In this document: piece after piece, positions 12,680 to 23,199 of the stretch
Numbering within the stretch: position 1 is the first letter of the stretch
Layout: every line of letters starts with the position of its first letter
DNA from: Lytechinus variegatus
Lineage: Eukaryota; Echinodermata; Echinoidea; Temnopleuroida; Toxopneustidae
Assembly: GCF_018143015.1 (NCBI RefSeq)
Contig: NC_054746.1
Location: forward strand, 36,612,830-36,676,829
DNA length: 64,000 bases
Reading direction: 5' to 3'
Notes under the pieces: model-generated
Databases searched by the model: none
Told to the model about the DNA's origin: nothing
The model's input: the letters and a program-made list of their open reading frames with translations, nothing else
Position numbers and translations under genes: made by a program

Positions 12680-13443
12680 GTAAGTCGAGATCCCGAATTC
12701 CCGGGTCAAGATCATGTAACGGTACGGTGCTGGAGGTTCACGGGGAGCCCACGGGCTCAGGCCTAGCGGAGGTGAAGCCTGTACAGACCGCGCTGAGCTG
12801 CTCTGTTGACAGGCATTTATTTGTGGATGGTGATTTTTCTTTGCGTACCGTACAGCCGTTGAATTTTGATAATATCAATTTGGAAAGGTCAAATTTGTTA
12901 CTCAATAATTATTATGCTTAACTGCAGTTAAAGGTGAATAGTATCCTGTCAAAAAATTATTGTAAATAATGTAAAAATAAACAAAAATATCAAAAATATG
13001 AAGGATTTTGAATTGATGGAGGGGGGGGGGGGGGGGGATTATTCATGCATGACTAGTTGCAAAACAAAGGCCATATCAAATTAATCTAATTACACCCATT
13101 TACAAAAGTCAATGAGGCGACAGCAGTTGGACATCAATTTGTTTAAAATCATTAACAAAATCCATACAACAACCGACTGAGATATTAAGAATTGCATCCC
13201 AAATGAAAGCATATCTCATCTATTGGAAAAATAGGAAATAAGTCGCGAGCAATGAAGCATTGCACGTTAACCACTGCAAGGTGTGAAAATATGCAAATTG
13301 CATTTCAGAATTTGTAATCATTCATGCATGACCGATGACTTTTTTCAACTAGGTGCAAAACAAAGGTTACAGTTTCCTCTTTCATAATGATACATAATTC
13401 ATTATATTTTATGATGGCCAACCTAGGAATTTCTGGGTTCCAG

Positions 13444-13953
13444 CTAACCCAGGGAACTCCTGCCCGCTACGCGGGCGGGAGTTCCAAGGATCTTACGTGC
13501 AATTTGGCATACTCACCTGACAAGCGTGAATTATGGTCAAAATAATTCTCCGAATAAATAGTTAAAACAGAAATCAAGCACTTACCACGATTATATGGAT
13601 GATGGTCTAACGAGTGGCAGTTTTTCTGACATCTGGGCACAGACTGGAACCTCAAAAAACGAAAAGTTCTCTCCTTCTACCCCTGTTTTGATTGGCCATT
13701 TTGTTACAATTCATAACAAAAATGGCTGATCGAGACGGGGGTAGAAGGAGAGAACTTTTCGTTTTTTGAGGTTGCAGTCTGTGCCCAGAGGTCAGAAAAA
13801 CTGCCACTCGTTAGACCTTCATCCATATAATCGTGGTAAGTGCTTGATTTCTGTTTTAACTATTCAGATAATTATTTTGACCATACTTCACGCTTGTCAG
13901 GTGAGTATGCCTTTACACGTAAGATCCTGGGCTCCTGGGAGTTCCCTGGGTTA
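13444..13953. repeat. Foldback element, copy 2, with target duplication
   Basis: This is the same element as at 8515-9114. The ends read CTAACCCAGGGAACTCC and, inverted, GGAGTTCCCTGGGTTA. They are flanked by matching direct repeats GGTTCCAG at 13436-13443 and 13954-13961, consistent with an 8-bp target-site duplication (7 bp if the boundary G is assigned to the element). The arms meet near 13700. Reading frames on both strands are mirror images created by the arms. Confidence 0.75.
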
Positions 13954-13965
13954 GGTTCCAGCATA

Positions 13966-15044
13966 GTTTTTGTCTCACCTGCATAGCAGAGTGAGACTAT
14001 AGGCGGCGGTGGCGTCAACATCAAATCTTAACCTAAGTTTTTGAAATGACATAACTTAAAAAGTATATGGACCTAGTTCATGAAACTTAGCCATAAGGTT
14101 AATCAAGTATTACTGAACATCCTATTAGAGTTTCATGTCACATGACCAAGGTCAAAGGTCATTTAGGGTCAATGAACTTAGACCTTGTTGGGGAATCAAC
14201 ATCAAAATCTTAACCTGAGGTTAAGTTTTTGAAATGTCATCATAACTTAGAAATATATGGACCTAGTTCATTAAACTTGGACATAAGGTTAATCAAGTAT
14301 CACCAAACATCCTGTGCAAGTTTCAGGTCACATGATCAAGGTCAAAGGTCATTTAGGGTCAATGAACTTTGGCCAAATTGGGGGTATTTGTTGAATTACC
14401 ATCATAACTTTGAAAGTATGTTGGTTTAGTTCATAAAACTTGGACATAAGAGTAATCAAGTATCACTGAACATCCTGTGCGCATTTTAGGTCACATGACC
14501 AAGGTCAAAGGTCAATGAACTTTGGCCATAATGGGGGTATCTGTTGAATTACCATCATAACTTTGCAAGTTTATTGATCTGACTTTTGAAACTTGGACAT
14601 AAGAGTAATCAAGTATCACTGAATATCCTGTGCAAGTTTCAGGTCACATGATCAAGGTCAAAGGTCATGTGAGGTCAATGAATTTTGGCCACTTTGAGGG
14701 TATTTGTTGAATTACCATACTATCTCTGTAAGTGTATTTGTCTAGTTCATAAAACGTGGAAATAAGAGTAACCAAGTATTACTGAACATCTTGTGCGAAT
14801 TATTTAGTTTTCAAAGTCAGCACTGCTGCCAGGGGTCGCGGAACGGTTTTCAAAGTGGGGGGGTTGACCATGCTAAAAATCACAATCATATGGTCATTTT
14901 TATGTTTTTGTACACAGTTTTGGAAAAAAGTGGGGGGGGGGGCTGAAGCCCCCCCAGCCCCCCCCCCCCTGGTTCCGCGGCCCCTGGCTGCTATGTTGAA
15001 TCGCGTGATGCAGGTGAGACGGCCAGAGGCATTCCACTTGTTCT
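13966..15044 (+). repeat. DR1-bearing repeat element, copy 1
   Basis: The element has inner inverted ends GTCTCACCTGCAT (13972-13984) and ATGCAGGTGAGAC (15008-15020). Its limits are set by comparison with copy 2 at 21064-21965. The body is about five tandem units of 150-190 bp, each with phrases such as 'ataaggttaatcaagtat' and 'aactttggcca'. Four units contain a perfect AGGTCAAAGGTCA at 14149, 14339, 14502 and 14655. A 157-bp element is nested near its right end. Confidence 0.8.
14830..14986. repeat. Nested hAT-like MITE with 5-bp target duplication
   Basis: The ends CAGGGGTCGCGGAAC and GTTCCGCGGCCCCTG are inverted with one mismatch. The flanks are GCTGC on both sides (14825-14829, 14987-14991). 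The sister DR1 element at 21.1 kb has a single GCTGC at the same place, so it serves as the empty site. The interior holds a C-run/G-run hairpin. Confidence 0.75.
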
Positions 15045-16075
15045 TATTTTGCATTGCTGTATGTAGTGTTCAAATAATTCTTTTAGACACTGTACATTAC
15101 CAGAAAAAATTCAAGAATTCTGTGAAAAAGAAACGATTGCAAAAACACTGTGAAAAGTAAATCTAATCATGCAAATGTTCTTCTGTAGGCTGATAATCAT
15201 AAACATGCAAATTGTAGATAAAAGGTACTGTCATATTGTCATAGTAATGGAATGAGGGAACATGAAGGAAGTTTGGCAATAACCTTCATTTATATCCATA
15301 TTTAAAATGAATCGTTTTTCAAGTTTGCAGATAAACATTTCTGATGCGATTTGAATGTCTGACAATCTGAAATGTTTTGTGGACATTGTTTTGAGTGATT
15401 TCATTTTTTGCATGCCACAAAATTGAAGGCTTATTTACAAAGAGAAACACTTATCCAATAGGAGAGGAATGTACATGCTATGGGTAGACTAAAAGATTCA
15501 GTAGGCTGTCTTTGTTCTACTACATCTTGTTCCTCACACTTCATACAAAGAATAAGAAAAATGTTGACTTGATAAATAACAGAGGGGCATTACTTCCACC
15601 TCCTTGTTTGCACTATTCAGGCCTGGAATTTTAGGCCTTTACAATGAGTGTAGTTATGAAAATGAAATCATATGAAATGAAATATTAATGAAATCCTTAC
15701 ATGCTGTGTCCACATGTCATATCTTTGAACCAGTCTTTTTCCCGAATGACAATATGATTTGGCTGTTAACAAAAGGTTTGGCGTGAATGAGCACCACTTT
15801 TTAACATTTGATGAAAAAAATGACCTGCGAAAATTTGTTTAGAGGAGTAGCATTGATAAAGTGGAGAAAATCACGAAGAGCACATGCACTTTAGATAAGA
15901 AGAATGATTTATCCCCTTTTCTAACTTTATTCCTTCGTGAGCATCACAACGTTCTCTCAAGCTCCAATGCCTCCCTCCCCCCCCCAACCCACGCAAGTAG
16001 ACCAAGGAGAATACATGTAAAAAAAAATTGATAGAAAATGCTATCCAGGTTTGGAATGGGCTGAAATGATCTTTG

Positions 16076-16580
16076 TATGTAGCTCCCGGGGGGGGGGGGG
16101 GGGGGGCACTCTACCAAAAAAGTGGTGGGGGTGTGCCGCGGAGGCCTTGGAGCGGGCTTATTGTAAAAAGGAGGGTCCTCGGAACGACAAAAGTTTGTGA
16201 AAACGGGGGTCCTTGGAACGGATCGCCAGCGTGTGAGTGCGTATGCATCCCTATGGAACGGTCATGCGTGCATGATGCAGCTAGCGCGGCCTCCGCCGGG
16301 GGAGCTCTGCGGCCGCTTTTCACCAAAATTGCAGCTCATTCAATGCGATCGGAGCGGCGTAACGAAAAATATGCGATGCTTTGGAGCGGATTTCTCTCTT
16401 CTCTTTTCTCGATAAGAAGAAAATGCTATGCCTTGGAGCGGCTTTCTTTGTTCTTTTTCTCAACAAGGCAAAAATGCTATGCCTTGGAACGGAAATTTGA
16501 GTGTGAAAATGGGGGTCCCCTCCGCGGCACATACCCACTATGCATTATATACTGAGTGCCCACCCCGGGGCCCGGGATGT
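16076..16580. repeat. G-run-ended element with internal short repeats
   Basis: The left end has an approximately 20-G run followed by GGCACTC; the right end has the inverse GAGTGCCC followed by a C/G run. Inside, the phrase 'gccttggagcgg/gccttggaacgg' recurs several times (16141-16490). Overlapping open frames on both strands arise from this repetition. Confidence 0.6.
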
Positions 16581-16673
16581 AGCTATTTGATGAGAGTTAT
16601 TCATTTTGCTTGGTTTTGTTATAATATATTTCTAATTTAATTTGCTTATTACAACGGTTTCTATTTTATACAG

Positions 16674-19600
16674 ATTTTTCATGATGTTGATGAAGATAAC
16701 AAAGGTTTCTTGTCAAGGGAGGATGTGAAAGTGGCTGTGGTCAGACTTTTTGGATACAAACCATCAAAGGTGAGTTGGAATAAAGAATATAACAGGATTT
16801 TCAGGTCACTGGCATGACTTCAAGCAACAAATTATTGTTCAGAGGGGGGGAAGGATGATTTCATCTATCATCCTTCACTTGAATGGAGTGGCGTCATGTA
16901 TTTACGCCCTTGTGTCAGACAGATTTGGTTACTGCAAAATCCTGTTTTTGTTATTGTTACCTGGAAATTTACTCTACAAAAGAGTCTGGTTGATATTTAA
17001 ATAAATCCTGTGTATTTTCATTTTAGTTCTTATCAGTCAAAGGATCAACCTAAAACTGGCCCTGGCTTGCACATTAGTCATGCTTCATGCAGATAGATAT
17101 TCAAATTATCATGTCCGGCAGTCACAAGCTGAAAGGAAAGAAAATCACATGACAGTAATCAATATAATGTTGGGCATCGAGTGGTCAATTTACAGAGCAC
17201 CTAATTTCAATGTAGAATATGGTAACAACCTCTGTATGATATATCCAACTGTAAGCTATATAGTATATGCTTGAGTGAATATCAAACCAAAACCATGTTT
17301 CTCCATGTACACGTACTGTCAATCTCTTCATAGACCTCTTCTTCAATGAATCTAATAGTTATTTTGGCTATTCAAAAGTTATATATTTGAAAACTTTCTC
17401 AAACTTTTTCCATATGGCCTCATAAAGTAAACAAATTTTTTTCCAACTTATGTGGATTTTGACATGAGCTGGTAGGTTATATTTATTCAATTTCTTCGTC
17501 TCATGTCAAGTTTAATTTTGATGTATTAACCCACCTAGCCAGGAATATTCAAGGGGATGGACATTGTAGAGGGAATACACCTGTGATTATACGATTTACA
17601 ATTTTCATTTTTTTTAGTTAAATTTACTGCAAGATTGATAACTTGGAAAAAAATTACAGAAGTATTCTGTTACCCGGACTTACTTAAATAAAGAAAAATT
17701 GTTCAATATTGGCCCTAACGCCATGAGAATGCAATAGTGTACTCTATAACTGGACAAGTGAGTGAAATTGAATGCGGTTCGACTTCTAGATTTGTGATAA
17801 TTTTTAAGACAATGAATACGAACTATATTAAATTTGATTGTTGTAGGATGCAATAGAAATACACAAGACACAAGTATGGACTTAAAATATAAATGATTTG
17901 TTTGTTTTCTTCTCTAGTTTGAGGTTGATGAGCTGATGAAAAATATTGATGGACCTGGTGAGTTCAAGACAACAAACTTCTTAAAAGTATTTAAGTAGTG
18001 AAATGAAGATTGGAGCATGGCTTTGAAAATATTTGAAAGATACACCTCCCCTTTGAAAGACAAAAGTGAACAAAACGGGGAATAGAATAACAGGCTCTAA
18101 TTGCTTTCTATGTAATTCCTGATTAAGCTATTTGATATATTGAAAGAAATGGGTTTTCATAGTTTTCCTTAATTTTTTAAATCTTAATGGAAATTTCTTA
18201 TTTTCATTATTTGAACTTTTAATGTGGAAAAGATGCAAACAATCATTGTTAGCTTCCAAGTATTTAGGAAGAATGTTAATTATGGTAAAGACACTTAGGT
18301 CTTCTGTAAAGGATAGCTCTTCAGATGCCTTTTCATGTTAAATCTGGCAAAAAAGTGGCTGAATCGTTCAGGCTGAAAATGTGTTGTGTCCCTCCTATTC
18401 TTTTCTGCGTGCAGTGCATGTGACTCTATGATTTCATATGATACAACAATTCTTTGGTGCGTTATTGATTATATTTTTGTATCATTCTAAAACAGTTTCT
18501 TTCTCAGTTCAATCTCATTAAAAGAATATATGTTTAATCCTTTAAAACATAAAAACACTTATTGATGAAGTATAACATTTGAGAGTATTGTTAAAACAAA
18601 ATTTCATTTTTAGTAGATGAACTCGATTCACTGACTCACCTCTAAATAACCTTTTCACCCACTTGATTTATGCAGCTCATGTAGCTTTGGTATTTCTCCC
18701 ACAAAGGTATGACATTGAATGAGTTCAAATCTGCAATGAAACCCAAATTGGCAGCACAAGACCCAGATGAAAAAATCAGGCAAATATTTGTGGCATTTGA
18801 CTCTAAATGTAAGTACAAGACATTGATTCCCAAGAGAGTAGATTAGAATGAACCGTTTTGGTGACTCCAGATATAGGATGAAGGTTATGTTGCTATATCT
18901 TCAATGTTGTGTATGATTCTTTGTATTATGTTCTCAGCCTTATGTCCATTCTGTACAAAGTGCTGTGGACTCTTGTACAAAGATGTCAAGTTTCCTTCTT
19001 TCCACATGTTGAGGTTTTCCAGTATTTTTTTTCTTTTTGTTTTTTAAGTGCTAGTAGTGTGGAAAATTACTTTTTACAATTGAATTGATAATTTCACATC
19101 TTATATCTGTCACATAAAATATGGATCCAAGTTACCTATTCGTATTGCATTCATGCCACAAAGCTGTCTACATGTGTGGACTCTTACACGTTTAACTAAT
19201 CTAAAAATTAAATTGAAATTTTATGATAATTAAGTTCATATGTTTCATAAAGAAATTGAGGATTGGATGAAGTATGTTGAAAGAGTCAAATGTCATTGGT
19301 GTATCTTAATGTGTAGGTAGAGGGTTTCTTACCCTTGAAGATGTAGAGAAAGCCTGCAAGTTGGTTGCTCCAAAGATCCAGCCTCACCATATCCAGAAAG
19401 CATTCAGGTAAAGATTAAATTGATTTATAAAGGTTATAAGGAAGACATTATTAAACATTTGAATTTACTTGAATGAATTCAAACACTGTAACTTGTATGA
19501 TGAAATTTACCAAGAATATTATTAATTTTGATTTGTGATAGACCTTCACTAGAGAATATGAAAGGAAATGTATAAAAAAATGCTAATTTCCTACTTTTAT

Positions 19601-19919
19601 ACTTCCATTAATTTTCTTTTAGCTTGTCTTTGATCAATAGACTATATTGTCTACTGGCTTTTTGATATAGTTATAGTTTTACCTTAACTTGTGATTTAAA
19701 ATGGTTCTTGGAATTAGTTTGCCATATTTTTCTGAATGAGTATCACTCCTTCCTCTTTATAAACATCTTCATAATGTTCTTTCACTAAATAATGAAATCA
19801 TATCAGTTGAAATTTATTCCTTTTTTGTTTTTAGTGAACTAGATGGAGATGGTGATGGTCGTGTAAGCTACAGAGATTTTGAGTTCATGATGAAGTACAC
19901 TCTCCCTGCCGGAATATGA
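16674..19919 (+). CDS. EFCAB11: EF-hand calcium-binding domain protein 11 (5' end not fixed)
   Basis: Exons are 16674-16769, 17918-17957, 18707-18808, 19317-19407 and 19835-19919 (TGA stop). All have GT/AG ends and consistent phases, giving 137 codons plus stop; human EFCAB11 has 163 residues, so about 25 N-terminal residues are missing or differ. Exon 1 of this set encodes DVDEDNKGFLSRED and LFGYKPSK, both strikingly like the human protein. The last exons encode GFLTLEDVEKA and DGDGDGRVSYRDFEF. The first loop (DEDNKGFLSRED) and the last loop (DGDGDGRVSYRD) keep good calcium ligands; the middle two are degenerate, as usual for the family. The cellular role is poorly known. The gene diverges from TSNAX. 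Confidence 0.92.
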
Positions 19920-20712
19920 AAGATCATTTGCAATGCTGTAAGTATTCTTCATTTTCTGTTATTTAATTTCATTGGTTTATTATTATCTTTGAAATGTATT
20001 GATATGATTTGTATAGTGTGAATTGTATAATGTGAACTTTGCCTTTTTTTATTGAAAAATGAATAAATTGCATATGTTTGGACACATTGTACCTGTAGCA
20101 TATTCATTTATTATCTGTATAATGAAAAAGTAGTGTATAGAAAAGCCTTGCCTAAGGTGTCATGGTAAAAAATGGATGTCATGGCTTTCATGTGTCTATT
20201 CACGTGCTTTAGATGTACAGTCATGGACATAAGTCTTGCTGCAGGTACTTCTCATGAAGTAAACACTTTCTAACGTTACCCAAAATCCCCTGATTTTTAT
20301 GAATATATTTCAAATGAATGCTAATGTAATGATTCAAATAATTGGTAGTAGTGATATAACATTTACTCCAACCTCCTTAGAACAGTAACAAAATAATGTT
20401 AAATAGGCCTATTTTCAGATTTTCAGCTGGACAAATGTCATGTTGCAATTTACATATCATTCAGACTGAATCAACAAATGTTATTTCTGACAGCATATCA
20501 ACATCAAACAGACTGCAACACCAGGAATTAACATTTAGTATCTGCTTTGACTTTCTTGGCCTTGATAACAGTTGGAGAGAGTTGTACAGTAATGTTTGAT
20601 GTAGGCATCAGGAATGGTATAAAAGGTGGCCTAACAAGCATTCCACAACCCCCCTCCCCACACACACACACATTCCCTGGCATCGTTTTCCATGTTCCTC
20701 GTTCATTCTGCC

Positions 20713-20901
20713 CTACACATGCTCAATAGTGTTAATATCTGGAGACTGTGCTTGCCAATTTTCAAGATATTTGATCTTCTTTAGCTTAAAAAATTTCTTG
20801 GTGAAAGCTGAAGTGTGACAAGGAGCTCTGTCCCGCAGGAAAATCTGCCCTTTCTTGTAGGTGGGCATGTAGCTGGAGGTCAGAATCTGCTGATACTTCA
20901 T
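20713..20901 (-). pseudogene. Tc1/mariner transposase fragment
   Basis: A 62-codon open segment carries the second catalytic Asp motif (FLRDRAPCHTS) and the SPDINTIEHVW block with the final acidic residue. The preceding catalytic segment (GGGKIMVWG) is in the same frame but beyond a stop codon, and the N-terminal DNA-binding part is not seen. It is a relic of the enclosing element's own enzyme. Confidence 0.8.
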
Positions 20902-21063
20902 GCTATCAATGTTCCCATCTGATGTAGCCCCACACCATTATTTTCCCACCTCCAAATTTGACGGTCTTCTGGGTGTACTTGGCGTTCAGACGGGTGCCAC
21001 TTGGTCGCCGGCAGTGCTGATATCGTTTGGGATGTACTGTAGTGTTGAGAATGGATGGACTCT

Positions 21064-21965
21064 AGAACAAGTGGAATGCCTCTGGCCGTCTCACCTGCAT
21101 CACGTGGTTCAATATAGCAGCAGTGCTGACTTTGAAAACTACTCTAACTCGCACAAGATGTTCAGTGATACATGGTTACTCTTATGTCCACTTTTTATGA
21201 ACTAGACCAATAAACTTACAGAGATATGATGGTTATTAAAAAAAAAACCAACATGGCCAAAGTTCATTGACCTTACATGACCTTTGACCTTGATCATGTG
21301 ACCTGAAACTCGCACAGGATGTTCAGTGATACTTGATTACTCTTATGTCCAATATTCATGAATCAGATCCATAAACTTTCAAAGTTATGATGGTAATTCA
21401 ACAGATACACCCAATTCGGCCAAAGTTCATTGACCTTTGACCTTGGTCGTGTGACCTGAAATGCGCACAGGATGTTCAGTGATACTTGATTACTCTAATG
21501 TCCAAGTTTAATGAATTAGATCATAAACTTTCAAAGTTATGATGGTAATTCAACAGATACCCCCATTCGGCCAAAGTTCATTGACCCTAAATGACCTTTG
21601 ACCTTAATCATGAGACCTGAAACTTGCACAAAATGATCAGTGATGCTTGATTACTATTATGTCCAAGTTTCATGAATCAGATCCATAAACTTTCAAAGTT
21701 ATGATGGGAATTCAACAGATACGGCCTAAGTTCATTGACCCTAAATGACCTTTGACCTTGGTCATGTGACATGAAACTCTAATAGGATGTTCAGTAATAC
21801 TTGATTAACCTTATGGCCAAGTTTCATGAACTAGGTCCATATACTTTCTAAGTTATAATGTCATTTCAAAAACTTAACCTTAGGTTAAGATTTGATGTTG
21901 ACGCCTCAGCCGTCGGAAAAGCGGCGCCTATAGTCTCACTCTGCTATGCAGGTGAGACAAAAATG
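21064..21965 (-). repeat. DR1-bearing repeat element, copy 2, nested in Tc1/mariner
   Basis: Same element as 13966-15044, in opposite orientation, inserted into the interior of the Tc1/mariner element. The inner inverted ends are GTCTCACCTGCAT (21088) and ATGCAGGTGAGAC (to 21958). TGACCTTTGACCT, the complement of the DR1 word, occurs at 21278, 21431, 21592 and 21746. It lacks the small element nested in copy 1. Confidence 0.8.
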
Positions 21966-22937
21966 GCAAAAAAATGACTTTTCTGATGAATCCTCCATTG
22001 AACTACATCCCAAACATCGTCAGCAAGTCATATGGAAACTGTTATCAAGTCCAAAGGAAGTCACAGCAGATACTAAAATGTTAATCCCTGGTGTTGCAGT
22101 TGGTTTGATGTTGATATGATGTCAGAAATGAATTTTGTTGATTCAGTCTGAATGATTTGTAAATTGTGACTTGACTTTTATCCAGATGAAAATAAGCCTA
22201 TATGAGATTGTCACTATTTTAAGAAGGTGGGATTAAATTTTTTATCACTGCTACCAAATAATATTTGAATTTTTAGAATTAATTTGAAACATATTCGTAA
22301 AAAATCAGAGGATTTTCGGTAAAGTTAGAAAGTGTTTACTTCATGAGATGTACCTGTGTCCATGACATATCCATGACTGTAGAATAATGTAATCCTAAAT
22401 AATTAGAATGCTATATACAATGCACATTGAAATTATGTTTATGTAATGAGATATGTGAATATGTAATATTGAAATCTTCTTTGTTTTCCTTTCTTCCCCC
22501 CCCCCCTCATTTCCCAGTCCGTCTGTGAGCTGTGCACACTTGTACGATTTGAATGGTACAAAGCAAAGACAGGAGATCCCTGAATGCATTGGTAACAGCA
22601 TAGCATGGATCTCCAGTACTGCAGTGCAGGCCAGGCCAGTGAGGAGAGTGATAATCTTCAATGGAATACAAGCTCATTGGTAGGCAGAATGTATCTGTGA
22701 GGATAGTATGGCAGTGATACCGATGATTGCATCTTCTTTCCATGAACAGGGGGGCCGGTTTTTTAGCAAAAATCCTTAACCAAATAGCCCCTGAACCGCC
22801 TGAGACCGCCCTTCCTGTTACACACTGAACCGCAATTAACCACCCGTACGTTTTATCTGCGCTATAGTATCTCTTATATATGATTTACCGTGCTAATATT
22901 GCGTGTGCATACTGTATAGGTTGGCTGCTATATAGAT

Positions 22938-23161
22938 GTGCATAGAAAAGTGTATGCTCGTATTGAGTATAATAGAGAAAAACCGACTGACACGCATCGG
23001 TGTGTAGCAAGTTCTAGACTGTCGCGCAGTCGATCTCAGCAAAGATGGCTGCGTCCACGTCTCGGAAAATCACTTACTTTGTCGAAGAGTTTTGATGAAG
23101 AGTTCATCGAAACGTTGGATATCACACAGAGTGACATCGAAATCGATATGGACGAGTCAGA
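22938..23161 (+). other. Candidate first exon ahead of a GTGAGT donor
   Basis: In a CpG-rich patch, a plus-strand frame opens at ATG 22938 and runs to GACGAGTCAGAT, followed by GTGAGT at 23162. Its end is acidic and coding-like (SFDEEFIETLDITQSD). A second ATG in another frame (23045, AAGATGGCTGCG, good initiation context) stops after about 17 codons. No downstream exon was matched. It could also be transposon sequence. Confidence 0.3.
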
Positions 23162-23199
23162 TGTGAGTTGGAAATAATTTTTGACATATTTTATCCCAG

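Larger units (their letters stand above)
20218..22379 (-). mobile_element. Tc1/mariner element with long inverted arms
   Basis: The ends CAGTCATGGA and TCCATGACTG are flanked by TA on both sides (20216-20217, 22380-22381). Inverted similarity continues for nearly 400 bp (20218 to about 20610 against 22379 to about 21990), with shared words such as 'catgaagtaaacactttct' and 'gactgaatcaaca'. The centre (about 20700-21060) reads on the minus strand as a transposase remnant: FGGGKIMVWGYI, then RDRAPCHTS, then QSPDINTIEHVW, the usual spacing of the second and third catalytic acidic residues. A stop separates the first block from the rest, and a repeat of about 0.9 kb is inserted at 21064-21965, so the copy is inactive. 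Confidence 0.85.

Noticed and set aside
13467-13954. Two mirror-image 62-codon frames
   Set aside because: They come from the two arms of one foldback element, so they are the same sequence read twice.
16073-16640. Cluster of frames on both strands, up to 160 codons
   Set aside because: They lie wholly within a G-run-ended repeat with internal short repeats and lack family resemblance.
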